DNA of 64,000 nucleotides from NCBI GenBank assembly GCA_007026445.1, contig VDMD01000032.1:186001-250000 (forward strand), given 5' to 3'. The translations under genes were made by a program, and so were the position numbers. The notes below the pieces were generated by a model, which was not told where the DNA came from, ran no database searches, and worked only from the letters and a program-made list of their open reading frames with translations. How positions within the stretch are numbered: position 1 is the first letter of the stretch; each line of letters starts with the position of its first letter. This DNA comes from Schizophyllum amplum (taxonomy: Eukaryota > Basidiomycota > Agaricomycetes > Agaricales > Schizophyllaceae). Positions 1 through 10,806 of this stretch are shown in pieces.

Positions 1-1520
1 CCACTCCAACCGCACCCACTTCTGAGCCTATGTCCACGCCAGCGACTCCACCGCGCCCGTCAGAGCTCTTCGGTCGCCCTTCGGTACCTTCGCCGAAGTC
101 CACTCTCGACTCGCCCTCCTCAGGACATGCAACTCACGCGCCACCGCCCGGGCTTGTACAGGACTGGTCCACGCCTGTACATAGGCAGGAGCCGTCATCG
201 CCGCGGCACGAAGGTCTGCCGATCCAGCGCTCTTCTCAGTCGCTACATGGAACGTCAACCATGGCGGTAACAGGGGACACGCCGGACGCAGAGGCAGCTT
301 CAGCAGGACCAACGACCGACACAGGAGCTGGTATGGTCGCAGGCGGAGTTGAAGCATCGGAGCTTCACGCGTCTTCCGCTGCTGGCGCGACTGGACGGAA
401 AAATCCCAAGGATGCATCGGCGTTCAAGCCGACCACAGTGCCGCATGTGCCGGCTACGGGGATCGCGGCATCGGAAACGAAGGAGGCGGCACCATCGAAC
501 ATGCCCTCCGCTCAGGAAGCGGCAGCATCTCCTGCTCCGGTCGCTGCCCCGACGCAGTCCATACATGCGACCGCCACCACCGCGATGAAGCCTGTGCTTC
601 CCCTCGTTCCTACACCTACGTCCGCATCCGAGAAGCTCGGCCCGCCGTCCACCAACGACCATACTCCCTCCAATAGTGCGGGCCCCGACGGTCTCGTACC
701 CTGGCCGGCACGCGCGTCGCTGTCGATGTCTTCGTTATCCAAGTACTCGGAGCCGGACTCTGTGGCTCCCGATGGCGAGCAGGTTCACAACGATTCTGCT
801 CCCTTCCATATTTTGCAGCCGGATGCGCGCGCTACCGAGGCAGCGGAAATGCCTGGCGCAGAGAATCTGGGACCGACGATAGACGATACGAAGCAAATCA
901 GCGGCCAAGCTGCGGGCCGTGCTCTTGGGACGATGCCTCCAGGCGTAGCCGCGACTGCGTTGAACGGAGAAGCTGGAGATGCAGCCTCTAACAGCTCGCC
1001 AAAGTCAACAGGACACGGCGCGGCAATCGCGGGATCTCAGGCTGCCCAAAACGATGGCGCCACAGCTCGTCCTACCGCCACAGCGCGTCCTACCACAACA
1101 ACTCGCTGCTCCTCCACACGCTCGTCGCAGTACACCTCCGCCCGCTCTCACACCTCCCACTCTCCCGCTCGGATGGATGGCAGCCCGCGTTCGTCGTATG
1201 TGCGCCTGAGCAAGCAGCCCTCGCGCGCTAGCTCCAAGTCCGGCGCATCGACATCACGCACGAGCTCCGAGTTTCGCATGCGCCACCGTCGCAGCCTCCG
1301 CCGCCGCCTCCGCCGCTCCGTGCAGAGCCTCCGGCGGCAGTCCGCGCAGAGCCTCATCCCTCGATCGAGTCTGGGTTCGCGTCCGTCCTCTCGGTCGCGG
1401 CGCTCGAGCTCGTCGACGTCGATGTCGAGGCGTATTAGGCAGCGTCGGGGATGGTGGGGCCGCGTGAGCGCGCGGTGGAAAGTCGCGATGAGCCTGCTGA
1501 GGGGCCGAGGGAGCGCTTGA
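1..1520 (+). CDS. Ser/Thr/Pro/Ala-rich protein with basic SR-rich tail, 5' end outside window
   Basis: The reading frame is open from base 3, so the first visible Met at 30 is probably not the real start and the protein is N-terminally incomplete here. About 505 residues are visible. The first 340 are low-complexity Ser, Thr, Pro and Ala without a recognisable domain. The last about 140 are strongly basic, with runs of Arg and Ser and an Arg-rich patch followed by a Trp pair (RQRRGWWGR) near the C-terminus. Such a tail could bind nucleic acid or act as a nuclear signal, but that is inference only. No introns are needed in the visible part. The function is not recognised. Confidence 0.6.
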   Translation, partial: TPTAPTSEPMSTPATPPRPSELFGRPSVPSPKSTLDSPSSGHATHAPPPGLVQDWSTPVHRQEPSSPRHEGLPIQRSSQSLHGTSTMAVTGDTPDAEAASAGPTTDTGAGMVAGGVEASELHASSAAGATGRKNPKDASAFKPTTVPHVPATGIAASETKEAAPSNMPSAQEAAASPAPVAAPTQSIHATATTAMKPVLPLVPTPTSASEKLGPPSTNDHTPSNSAGPDGLVPWPARASLSMSSLSKYSEPDSVAPDGEQVHNDSAPFHILQPDARATEAAEMPGAENLGPTIDDTKQISGQAAGRALGTMPPGVAATALNGEAGDAASNSSPKSTGHGAAIAGSQAAQNDGATARPTATARPTTTTRCSSTRSSQYTSARSHTSHSPARMDGSPRSSYVRLSKQPSRASSKSGASTSRTSSEFRMRHRRSLRRRLRRSVQSLRRQSAQSLIPRSSLGSRPSSRSRRSSSSTSMSRRIRQRRGWWGRVSARWKVAMSLLRGRGSA

Positions 1521-2070
1521 TCAAGAGCTTATGAGACGGCGACTTGTGGTCGGACGGAAAGGTGTGCTACAAGGGCTGCAATGATATCCTTCTTTACATC
1601 TCGATGTCGTGCATCATGCTGAATGTTTTCTTCTTCTTTCTTCTTTGTAGCTACATGACCTTCTCATTTATTTGAACCACACATTCCTTACGCTTCATGT
1701 ACATGCATATAAGTACGAGCTTGACTCGTCTCTTCGATAGTCACTGCGCGACCTTGATTGAAAGGGCACTGGCGCCAAGGCTACGTCCGGCCGACGCGTA
1801 CGCGTGTGGAAGACGTCCTGCCCGCCCCCGCGCGACACCGCCACACGTGCACGGTTTGCTGGTGGTTCAATCGAGTAATTAGGGGTCCGTGAGTAAATGA
1901 TAACGCATAATGAAGCACTGCCGCTGAATTCTGTCCAGAAAACACAGCTGGCGCACTCGGCGCTAATGACATATACCGGAATTGCCAGTGATTGCGGGCG
2001 TGCGAGGACTTTTAGGAATGTCAGTCGGTTCGCGCATCACCCTAGCAAAACGTCGGACCTTCATGCACGT
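1521..2070. other. Intergenic, convergent
   Basis: This lies between the ends of the upstream plus-strand gene and the minus-strand F-box gene. It probably contains both 3' untranslated regions. No convincing coding sequence or structured element was seen. Confidence 0.5.
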
Positions 2071-3677
2071 CTATTTCTCCTTATTTTGCAAGCTTGTTAG
2101 CGTCTTCTTGACTAGGTCCCACGCCTGCATCCTCTGCTTCGTCTCCTGTTGATGGTTGACAAGATTGACTTCCTCTTCTTCCTCATCGTCTACCAACTCC
2201 TCGTACTCCGCACGCTCGAGATTGGGGAACAGCGCCGCCAGGAAGTGGGCAACCGCCGCGGGGTTCTCGATCGGCGCGTCGCCGACTTTGAGATACGTCA
2301 GGCTGGATTGGCGGGCCGACGAGCGAGCGAGCGAGGAATCAATGTCGGGTACTTCATGGGCGGTGAGGGGGAGCGCGAGCGTTTTGAGATTGGGGCAGCG
2401 GATGGCGAAGGTGTGCAGCGCGCCGAGTGGACACAGCCGTCGCGCGGCGCGGCGCTCAATGTTCGGACCGATCGTGAGGCGCTCTAGACGAGGCCACCAT
2501 CGCGCAAACTGTACGCATGCATCTTCATCAATGTCGAAATTTCCCGGTCCACATACTACGACGTGCATCAGGTTTGAGAAATGCGAGAGGGGTGCGATAT
2601 GTTCGAGACGTAGTCGCCATATGTCCAGGTATTGCAGTTCGAAGTGGAGGAGTAGCTCGAGCAGGCTGTTTGGTTCACAGTGCTCTTGTATACCGCGCAA
2701 TGTGTGCGTGAGCTGCTCTAAGGAGACGAGTGTGCCGAATGATATCGTTATTGAGATGGTTTCAACGGGGCGCACGGTCCAGGAGGCTAGTATTGCGTCC
2801 ACAACAGACAACCAACAGCCACGAAAAACGAGATGTTGTAGAGAAGGGAAGGAGTTCTGGGAAAGAATGGGACAGCGTTGAGGATGTTCGTAGCACCGAA
2901 CGGTCATCGAGCGGAGCACCGGCAGGCGTGCTACGGCACAGAGCACGGTATTCAGCGCCTGTGGTCCCAGACAGAGACTGACGTCGGTCAGAGCGCGCCA
3001 CTTGAGGACGGCCTGCGCTAAGTCGAATATCATTCCAGTTGTGCTGGCCTCCAGCGACGTGCAGTCGCAGTCAAACGTATCCAGACTTGGACACGATTCA
3101 GCAACGGACATGACGCTGACGTCAGTTGGCCACGTTCCATGGATTTGCAGAGTCCGTAGCGCCGGCGAGATGTGTTGGATGTAGAAATTGGCCCGTGCGT
3201 ATTGTTGATCGTCATGAGTATGGAAGCAGAGGTCCCGCAGTCGTGGAAGCAAAGTGAACGGCGGTGGGTAGCGGCAGATAGCTCTGAGAGCTTCTGCCTC
3301 GATTTTGGGATACGTTCCGCTAGTGGGCTCCCGCAACGCTTTGACTAGACTCGACCGTCTGAGCACTGGGGCCCAATCGAGCGGAGTGAGCGGCCTTGTG
3401 AGACTCTGGCGAAGTATAAAGCCCCTGGACTACGTTGGAAGGAAAACTGACGCACGAAGACGCGCCGCAGGGGCGATGAAGAGGCCGCCGTCTCCCAGGA
3501 ATCGCTCGGAAGGAGGCATATGAGCGGAAGGATGCTGTCGAGGTTTTCCCAGAGATATATGTTCGCCACGTCGCACCAATCCCGAGAGACGCGGGATAAC
3601 TTGCTGAGCCCGTCGCGCGAGTCCAGTTCAGCGCAGATGGCGTGACGTATTTCTGGGACGCGCAATGAGCTGTGCAT
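2071..3677 (-). CDS. F-box protein of the PEIRH/ICAE family, LRR-like body
   Basis: Predicted to be a substrate receptor for an SCF ubiquitin ligase, by family resemblance. The model is two exons, 3677-3456 and 3405-2071, with a 50-nt GT-AG intron (3406-3455) in phase 0, giving 518 residues. Exon 1 encodes the F-box-like N-terminus, with PEIRHAICAEL then LSKLSRVSRDW. Exon 2 opens with SLTRPLTPLDW and continues as irregular repeats rich in Leu, Cys and Pro of the kind that fold as leucine-rich repeats, ending in an acidic stretch (DDEEEEE). The splice site was fixed by comparison with the paralogues at 17.95 and 20.00 kb, which share the same intron position. The frame is intact. The substrate is unknown. 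Confidence 0.8.
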
Positions 3678-4619
3678 GTCCTCTCAGAAATACAACTGTA
3701 GGATGAAGCTGAGTGGACTGTTGTAATTAGCTCGAGCTTGATGACAGTCGTCGGATGCAACTAACGAACTTGGAACCAGTAGGTTGTACTGCGACTCCGT
3801 ATTGATCGATTGAGCGATGCAGCGGTACGGAGGCTCAAAATGCGCCTAGGAGGCGGCTGACTAGAGGATAGACGAGAGAGAAAGCAGAGGGCAGGCAGAG
3901 GGTGTCGTCGGAATCGGCCGGCGCGCGAGGCGGAATGTACGCGTGCGAGTATGGTCACGTGATGTGCGCCTACAGCCACCCACCGCTCCCACGGCTTACG
4001 CTGTAGTAAATGGTCTGAGGCAAAATCATGCTGTCTCATCAGCTAGATAATCGTCAGAAATAGAGCCTGAGCAGTGTGGGCGATTCTAAAACTACGTAAG
4101 AGCTTCAAGTGAGTGCACTGCCAGTGCAGACGAGATCCAAGAACATGAGTAAATAGTCATGTGATCGTGATAATGTATGCGCGACAACAGTCGCCTCCTG
4201 GGCCTGAGGCCTTAAGCTTGAGGCCTGAGGCATTCCCCTTCCTCACGCAGCTGCACTTCCGAGTCCACGAGCAAAATTGATACATGTCCGTCGCAAGAAA
4301 AAACTAGTATACATCTCGTGCGCGTCGTAAAGGGGGCGTACATATAGTCTCTGCTGCTTCGTCGCGACAGCATACAATTGGAAGGTTATCGATCTCCAAG
4401 GGGAGATGGTCGTCCACTCCATGGGGAGGTGGGCCCCTCCCGACGTCGGTGGTCCACGAAAGGCGGTGGTCCACTCCGTCCGAAAGGAGGCTCGCGTCAG
4501 CATGCAATGTAGGTATCAAGTCGCATTAAGTAAGGGGTGATCGGTTTGTGCTCCCGACCGATAGCTCTGTCCATCCAGTTATTCTGAAGCCTCCGCCCCG
4601 CACCTCGAGCAACCCCCGT
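3678..4619. other. Intergenic between two minus-strand F-box genes
   Basis: About 940 bp holding the promoter of the 2.07-3.68 kb gene and the 3' region of the next gene. Small open frames here look like chance. Nothing specific was recognised. Confidence 0.4.
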
Positions 4620-6159
4620 CTAGAACGCCGCCTCCGTGATCTCTCCCCTCGACGAGAAGCGCGGTAATAACCGATGCAACTCGTCCACAAAGCGGTTATC
4701 CAGACGCCGGAACAAGAAGAAGCGCAGCGCCTTCAGCTGCTCGAATTGCGACGAGGCGAGCAGGTGGTCGAGCTCTGCCCAGTAGGTTTGCCTAAGCAAG
4801 TGATCAGCTCTAACGTGAAAGGGTTGAGATGTACGGCGACGACAAAAGTGAGAGGATCGGAGGACGGAGAGAAAGAGGGAAGCGTGGGATGACGACGATA
4901 GCGTGTAATAACGATGGTAGACGCTCAGAGGGCAGCAACGGCGGGGGTGATCACAGAGTGGAAGGGGTGATGGGGAGACACGCGAGGATAGAGGAGCTTA
5001 AGACTCACTTGTCCGGGCTAATGATGCCGCAGTCCAGCGTGAACACGAGGTCTTGGACGGTGTCCATCGTGAGGCCCTTGACGAATGGGAGGATGAGCCA
5101 CTCGGCGACAATGTCGAGGATGATGTGCCGCAGGTTTGGGTTGTGCGGCAGCCGCAGCATGTCCAGGAAGGCCTCTGCAAGAAGGATCAGCGCTACGCCG
5201 TGACAAAAAAGAACGTTCACGCACGCTTTTCCGTCTCCAAGTAGAACGTCCCGTTCGCAGTAATCTCCACCTTCAACTCGTCGAGGGAAGGCCCGGCGGT
5301 TTTGAGCAGCAGCTGCGACTCGTGGATCACGTCGATCGGCACGCGGTAGTTGATGAAGGCGAGATGCAGCGCACGCAGCCCCTTCTTGTACCGGATGCCG
5401 GTGGCGAAGACAGTGAGGACATCCCTGCTCGCGTCCTTGAGCACGAGGGCCTTGAGCCGCTCGTGCGTCGGCGTGAACGTGGCCTCCCGCGTGACCGTGC
5501 CCACGCGACAGCCGCGCAGAGTGGCGAGCTCGAGCGACTTGAGCGCAATGATGGGCAGGAGGAGGGTGTGCGAGTAGGGGAACGTGACCCAGTCGAGCTC
5601 GAGCGCCGTGACGCGCTCGAAGTTGGTGAGGGTGTGGAGGCCGGCTGACGTGAGCTCGCCCATGCGGACCGAGTCGAAGGTGAGCTTGAGGATGGAGGTG
5701 AGGACGGCGGAGAGCGGGAGCCCGTCGCTCGTGCGCCAGTGCAGAAAGTTGTCCATAACATCGAAGTCGGCCTTGGACTCTTTCGAGCGGATGGTGAGCG
5801 ACTCGATCGGGAGCACGCGGAGGCCCGAGTACGGGGGCTTGAGCAGCTCGAAGAACTCGTCGAGCTGGTCCTGATAGCGCACGAGCTCCTTCTTCGACAT
5901 GCGCAGGCGGCTGGCCTCGATGTGCCACACGCGGCATACGAGCGCGCAGATGGAAATTGTCGCCTTGTCCTCGCTGTGGTACCGCAGGATCTGGCCGATC
6001 AGCTCAGAGGGGAGCTCGCCGTGCGCCGGCGCGTGCGTCCTGGTGATTGTCACCGTGTCGTTCGTGTACGGCTGCGGACGCGGTCAGTTTTCGCGGTCAG
6101 GAAGAGCTGTTCAGATCACGCACCGCGCGCGCGAGCAGCGCCGACGACTTGCTCGCCAT
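4620..6159 (-). CDS. F-box protein, canonical LPSELIGQIL type
   Basis: A second F-box subfamily, unrelated in sequence to the PEIRH genes. My gene model has four exons: 6159-6124, 6071-5225, 5174-5009 and 4791-4620, giving 406 residues with all phases matching. The tiny first exon (MASKSSALLARA) is inferred. The long exon has no in-frame ATG upstream of the F-box, but a stop followed by a CTGAC branch-like site and CGCAG acceptor sits just before it. The F-box (GELPSELIGQILRYH) is at about residues 32-46. Two further exons add RLPHNPNLRHIILDIVAEW and a C-terminal piece ending GEITEAAF. It is a likely SCF adaptor with an unknown target. Confidence 0.72.
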
Positions 6160-7005
6160 CGCTGCCTGACAGGATATCGCAAGGGATGTGTCCATTGTGA
6201 GCTATCAAGGCGCGTTCCTCGACGATTATCTGCTCGAAGATGGCGGTCGGAAAGAGGAGAGAGCGGCGAATGTGCGGGCTCGATAAGCAGCCTCGCGCAA
6301 ATTGCACCGTATCTTCCGAACACCTGCAGAGTCCCGGTACTCGTCGAGTTCCCAATGAGCGACGGGGAGTCGGGAGGAACCGCTGAGCGCTGTCGAGATG
6401 ACTGTTGAGAACAAGAAACGATTGTCCATTGTTTTCGTCTGTTTTGGGACACAAGGCGCGTCCGCGGCGCGGCAGATCATGTAACTCGGGCGGCACCATG
6501 CTTTTATGGTATAACTAGCAGGAAAGCCCGTGTACCACGGGCTAGGCGTTCTGGGAAAGCAGCGTCCACAATCGCGTTGCCGTAGCGTACTCAAAAATCA
6601 GGCTATCTCCTATCTGAAGTACGATATGCGAAGTCCAACGGAGGGGACGCGCCGCGCATGCGCAACTCGGCGCGTCCCCCGTGCTCTCCATGTCGTGATA
6701 TCTGTGCAACATGAAGACCAGTGCAATAGAAGAAACGCGGTGCAGCGCGTGCCCGTGCCTTCGAATAACCCAACGTACAACTTTCGGACCTCTGGAGATT
6801 GCGTTCCATAAGTAAGCCGCGTCAGCGTAGATATTTGGTTGGAGTACTCGCAACAGTAAACGATGGTTCAGTAGGAGTAGGGCCAGAATAGATAAGAAAA
6901 TAAATAGACATATAGCTGAAAAATAAAGGGATGCCAGCGCCCGAGTACAGAAGTTACCATCTGTCTCAGCAAGGGATATCAGAGATCTCGCCGCACAAGC
7001 GACAT
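6160..7005. other. Intergenic with repeat, upstream of F-box gene
   Basis: Contains the promoter of the F-box gene at 4.62-6.16 kb, a roughly 100-140 bp repeat at about 6480-6603 shared in inverted orientation with 9840-9970, and the outer end of the small-secreted-protein inverted repeat from about 6837. No further gene was identified. Confidence 0.5.
6480..6603 (-). repeat. Repeat with Helitron-like 3' end, left copy
   Basis: On the minus strand this copy shows an 8-bp stem hairpin (AGCCCGTG, loop GTA, CACGGGCT), six bases, then CTAG followed by T. That matches the hairpin plus CTRR ending of Helitron transposons. About 90 bp before the hairpin are shared with the copy near 9.9 kb. Similarity also runs about 35 bp past CTAG, which weakens the case that CTAG is the real element end. 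Confidence 0.5.
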
Positions 7006-7365
7006 TCACTTCGGGCGGTTGTAGCACTGGCATAGCGTGCACGCTACTCCCATCGCACGCATGTTGTCCGCGTTGCGGCACCTCTTCGACGTCGAGTTGT
7101 ACACGCAGATATCGTCCGAGTTAGTGGAGGAGCTCCAGCATTGCTGAGCGGCTCTGCGTTTGTGCACGAGAGCGTGAGCTGTGCGCAGGATACTGGGCCA
7201 GAGCACTCACTGGGGGCTGCATTGTCCTGCCATCTGACCACGCGCGATGTTCCCCAGCTCGCAGTTCGTGCGGTCTTGGTCGATGTCGGTGTCCCTGGCG
7301 TCGAAGGGGCTTGCCACGATGACCGTAGCGAGAATCACGGGGAAGAGGATGTTGAAGAGCTGCAT
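7006..7365 (-). CDS. Small secreted cysteine-rich protein, copy 1
   Basis: Two exons, 7365-7211 and 7153-7006, with a 57-nt GT-AG intron, encode 100 residues. Residues 1-19 form a hydrophobic signal peptide (MQLFNILFPVILATVIVAS). The mature part has eight cysteines at about positions 35, 49, 57, 68, 77, 90, 93 and 95, enough for four disulfides, and ends ACTLCQCYNRPK. The pattern fits the broad class of fungal small secreted proteins, often effector-like or antimicrobial-like, but I do not recognise the family. A CTTATAAG box lies at 7481-7488, 116 bp upstream of the start. The mature part is identical to that of the copy at 10.81-11.17 kb. Confidence 0.8.
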
Positions 7366-7480
7366 GATCGACGCTGAAGCTGCTGAACAATCAGCGGGGG
7401 CGTCAATCAGTGCAGACAAGATGAGCATACTGGTAGAGACTTGGAGCTTGAGCTTGATAATCGTCGATCTCTCTGGCGAG

Positions 7481-7488
7481 CTTATAAG
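7481..7488 (-). promoter_or_regulatory. TATA-like box of secreted protein copy 1
   Basis: CTTATAAG, 116 bp upstream of the start codon. The equivalent place in the other copy reads CTTATGAG (10683-10690), so the box is altered there. Confidence 0.4.
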
Positions 7489-8606
7489 GCAGGCCAGCGG
7501 CTCGTAGCGCTGCTAGATAGATGGCGAAGACTGATCGACTGGTCAGTGCCATCCGGGCGACGAAGACGGTTGTGAGACGTACATGAGGTGCTAGTATCAC
7601 TCTTGTGCAGCGTATGGGCGACCATACATGTTGCAACGTAGAGGGATGCGGCAGGGAACGCATACGCAGGTACTTCTTGTATAGCTGGTAGCGGCCGATC
7701 TGTGTTCGACGTCCAGTCTACGCTGAGGTCGGACAGTCTTGAAGGTGTATACCGTCCTTCCGAGGAATAAAAGCAAAACATCTGTGTCGCAGAAAAGACG
7801 CGAAAAGGGCGCTTGATATTTCATGGTCGCATACTTCGGCATTCCCTAATCGAGCGAGGAGAAGGTTGGTGGCGACCGGTCGTACTGTAAGTCAGTAATC
7901 CCTTCATTGGTCCTCATGATAGAGATGATTTTAGGAAGATATCAGCCAACGGGACTACATACAAGATATCGAAGCTCTCGCACCGCGTCGTATGGCTCAG
8001 TTAGCCAGAACGGTGGGGTCCGTAAGAAGAACGATCTGAATGGGATGTACCTTGGTCAAGTCCCGAGAAGACAAAATATCCTTATTTCACTGTGAGTGAA
8101 TTGTCTGCCAAGACAGCCTTGATAGTGTATACTAGAGTCATGTCATGGCGGTCGAAAGCAAGAACAGGTTGAAATTGATTGGCTCGCGTGGGGTCACATT
8201 ACAGGACAAAGCACGTGCGCAGTCACCGGCAGTCACATCGTTCTGCACACCATCATCTTAAGCTACAAGTTCAAGTTGAACTTCAACTTCAAGGACCTAT
8301 ACCAAGTAGCTAAGCCAGTCTGACAACCGACGAACACTGGCTATGGCGCACGAGCTCTTACATTGTCAGGACAATCTCCCTTGGAGTCAGGCATCAGCGA
8401 TCGCTGGGCGCTTTCACCCGCAAAGGCTTTGCGGTTGGGCCTTTGTGACCGACGCCCGATTCAAAAGAGGAGCTATGGTCTTTGCATCTCTTCAAACTCT
8501 GCCTCTCTTTCAGACACCACTCTGACAAGCATGGTGCGTATCAGTATTCCTATCCTCAGTACATGTTCTGAACTCAGCGATGTAGCGGCCGACATACGAT
8601 GCGGAC
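7489..8606. other. Intergenic between secreted protein copy 1 and the BTB gene
   Basis: Divergent spacer. It includes the inner part of the left repeat arm to about 8230 and, at 8267-8295, an AAGTTCAA/TTGAACTT near-palindrome within a Thr-Thr-Cys-rich string. No further coding sequence could be supported. Confidence 0.4.
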
Positions 8607-9734
8607 ATGTTCAACCGCACCTTCCCCCCACCGCATCTGTATATGAAGCGGTGCACGGAGCTGTGGCTTCAAGGCGACGGCAAAATAGTGCTTCAGGCCG
8701 GTAGCCTTGGCTTCCGAGTGGAGAAGGACACGCTGGCGCAGCACTCCTCCGTCTTCCGCTCCATTCTGGGGAACGCGGATGACCCGAGCCCGGCGGCGCG
8801 CGCTGCGTTCTGCGGCTATCGTGAAGGGTGCCACTACGTCGTCGTCGAAGACACTGCAGAGGACATGAGGGAGCTCCTCAGCGCGATGTTCATCCCCGAG
8901 TGCGTGTTTCGTCCTGGACTTGTACGCTCGTTCTCACTCTTCTCTAGCTACTTCGAGCGTTTCCCGCCGGTGGCGGACTTTGGGACCATCGAGGCCATCC
9001 TGCGGATGAGCCACCGATATAGGGTGGCCTACCTGCAGCGCCGCGCGCTCGGGCATCTGGCGCCCTTTTACCCCACCCGCCTCGTCGACTTTCCCTCGTG
9101 CGAGGAGCCGTCCGGACCAGCCTTCATCAACAACGGCGGCCTGCACACGGCCGTCGCCATTGCCGCCGCAGACGCCGGTGCCACCTGGATCCTCCCGACC
9201 GCGCTCTACCTCGCCGCGACCGCCTGCACGCGTGACGAGCTGCTCGATGGCGTCGAGTGGCGCAGCGCCCTGCGCGTGCTCCACGAGCGGTGGCGGCGTC
9301 CGGCGCTGACGCTGATGCATGAGCTCGGGTGGCAGTACAAGGCGTACGCCTGCCTCGTCTCGCTCGTCGCGCCGCCGGGGTGCACGCAGGACGACTCGCT
9401 CGTGTGCCCGGGCGCGCGCACGCGGCATATCGCGCAGCGCGCGTGGTGCGCGGACCCGCTCGACGCGCGCGGGTTCGACTCGCGGTGGGAGGCGCTGCGC
9501 GGGCTGCTGTGCGAGTCGTGCTTTTGGCGGACGCATGCGGAGTATGGGGAGTACAAGCGGAAGGTGTGGGATGCGCTGCCGGGGCTGTTTGGGATTGAGC
9601 TGGGGTGGGGAAAGTTGAACTTGTTGAAGACGCAGCAGCTGGCAAAGCTGGAGACGGCGCGTGTTGACGAACCTGCGGACAAGCTTGCGTCAGAGTCAGA
9701 GGACGTGTCTGCCTCGGAGACGGAGACGTGGTAG
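8607..9734 (+). CDS. BTB/POZ domain protein
   Basis: The N-terminal half reads as a fungal BTB/POZ domain: ELWLQGDGKIVLQAGSLGF, then TLAQHSSVFRSIL (about residues 40-52), then a region equivalent to the BTB helices (YLQRRALGHLA). Such proteins typically dimerise or serve as Cullin-3 adaptors; the partner is unknown. A stop-free 48-nt segment at 8900-8947 (GTGCGT to CTCTAG) is very likely an intron: removing it gives FIPDYFERFPPV, the normal continuation in this family, and a protein of 359 residues. If retained, the product is 375 residues. The C-terminus is acidic and Ser-rich. The gene sits between the two inverted secreted-protein copies. Confidence 0.8.
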   Translation: MFNRTFPPPHLYMKRCTELWLQGDGKIVLQAGSLGFRVEKDTLAQHSSVFRSILGNADDPSPAARAAFCGYREGCHYVVVEDTAEDMRELLSAMFIPECVFRPGLVRSFSLFSSYFERFPPVADFGTIEAILRMSHRYRVAYLQRRALGHLAPFYPTRLVDFPSCEEPSGPAFINNGGLHTAVAIAAADAGATWILPTALYLAATACTRDELLDGVEWRSALRVLHERWRRPALTLMHELGWQYKAYACLVSLVAPPGCTQDDSLVCPGARTRHIAQRAWCADPLDARGFDSRWEALRGLLCESCFWRTHAEYGEYKRKVWDALPGLFGIELGWGKLNLLKTQQLAKLETARVDEPADKLASESEDVSASETETW

Positions 9735-9839
9735 CCTCGTTCGTCTCCCTATATGTATGTAGCTATCCTGCCTTCAAGTATGCGCTGTTTGCCTCTGTAG
9801 CGGTGTACGAAGGCGTCTGGCATAGTTCAAATATGAGAT

Positions 9840-9970
9840 GACTTGCTGATTTTTGAGTACGCTACGGCAACGCGATCGTGGAGGCTTTCCCAGAACGCCT
9901 AGCCCGTGGTACACGGGCTTTCCTGCTAGTTATAAGTACCAAGATAGCGTGGTGCTGCCCGAACTGTCCA
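9840..9970 (+). repeat. Repeat with Helitron-like 3' end, right copy
   Basis: Plus-strand copy of the repeat near 6.5 kb. The hairpin AGCCCGTG-GTA-CACGGGCT is followed by TTCCTG and CTAG then T. It starts to match at TGATTTTTGAGTACG. A few indels separate the copies. Confidence 0.5.
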
Positions 9971-10682
9971 CGTGCTTTTTCTCCTGTGATGTGACCCCAC
10001 GCGAGCCACACTTTCTCGAGTTCTTGCTTTCGACCGCCATGGCTCTGGTATGCAATGTCAAGGCTGCCTTGGTAGACAAGTCACTCACAGTGAGATACCG
10101 ATATTTTCATTCTTCTCAGGTCCTGACCAGTGCCTCCTTTCCGATTCAGATCGCTCTTCTGACTCAGCGACCCCACCGTTCTGGCTAACTGAGCCGTCAT
10201 ACGCGGTGCGAGACCTTCGATATCTTGTATGTAGTCCCATTGGCTCATGACTAACACCGCCTCTATTATGAACGCCAATGAAGGGACCACTGACTTACAG
10301 TACGACCGGCCGCCACGACCTTTTCCTCGCTCGATTAGGGAATGCCGAAGTATGCAACCATGAAAAATTCACAAGCGCCCTTCTCGCGCGTTTTTGCAAC
10401 ATAAAGGTTTGCTTTTACTCCTCGGAAGGACGGTATACACCTTGAAGACTGTCCGACCTCAGCGTAGACCGGACGTCGAACAGACTGGCGTTATTGGCTA
10501 TATGCGTATGCGTTCTCTAGCGCATCCCTCTGCATTGCAACCTGTATGGTCGCCCACACGCTGTATGAGGGTGCCATTAGCAACTACGGTACGTCTCACA
10601 ACCGTCTTCTTCCCCCCGGTGGCACTGATTAGTCGATCAGCCTTCGCCGTCTATCTAGCAGCGCTACGAGCAGCTGGCCTAC

Positions 10683-10690
10683 CTTATGAG
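10683..10690 (+). promoter_or_regulatory. Degenerate TATA-like box of secreted protein copy 2
   Basis: CTTATGAG at the position where copy 1 has CTTATAAG. It lies 116 bp before the start codon. Confidence 0.3.
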
Positions 10691-10806
10691 CTCGCCAGAG
10701 CAGCCGACGAAGTACAAACTCAAGCTTCAGTTCTCACCCACTGTACGCTGCCTTGTCTGCAGTTATCGACGTCCCCGCTGATCGTTCAGCAGCTTCAACA
10801 TCGATC

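Larger units (their letters stand above)
6837..8230 (-). repeat. Left arm of inverted duplication carrying a small secreted protein gene
   Basis: The arm begins near a GGTTGGAGTACTCGCAAC motif, contains the gene at 7006-7365 and its promoter, and fades out after a GTCACAT...AAAGCACGTG segment near 8215. Matching blocks in reverse order and orientation occur at 9980-11354. Similarity is highest over the coding exons and patchier in the flanks. Confidence 0.75.
9735..10806. other. Intergenic between BTB gene and secreted protein copy 2
   Basis: Contains the BTB 3' flank, the right copy of the Helitron-like repeat (about 9840-9970) and the promoter side of the right duplication arm. No separate gene seen. 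Confidence 0.4.

Noticed and set aside
5018..5937. 310-residue minus-strand frame overlapping the F-box gene in another frame
   Set aside because: It is His/Pro/Ala/Arg-rich, a typical out-of-frame shadow of the F-box exon, which has a clear domain and splice pattern.
6053..6053. A start at 6053 for the F-box gene
   Set aside because: The codon is GTG, not ATG; a short upstream exon with ATG at 6159 fits better.
8260..8300. Heat-shock element upstream of the BTB gene
   Set aside because: TTC and GAA triplets occur, but the five-base spacing of true elements is not kept.
8934..9645. Long minus-strand open frames inside the BTB gene
   Set aside because: They are shadows of a GC-rich coding strand: rich in Arg, Pro and Ala and with no family signal.
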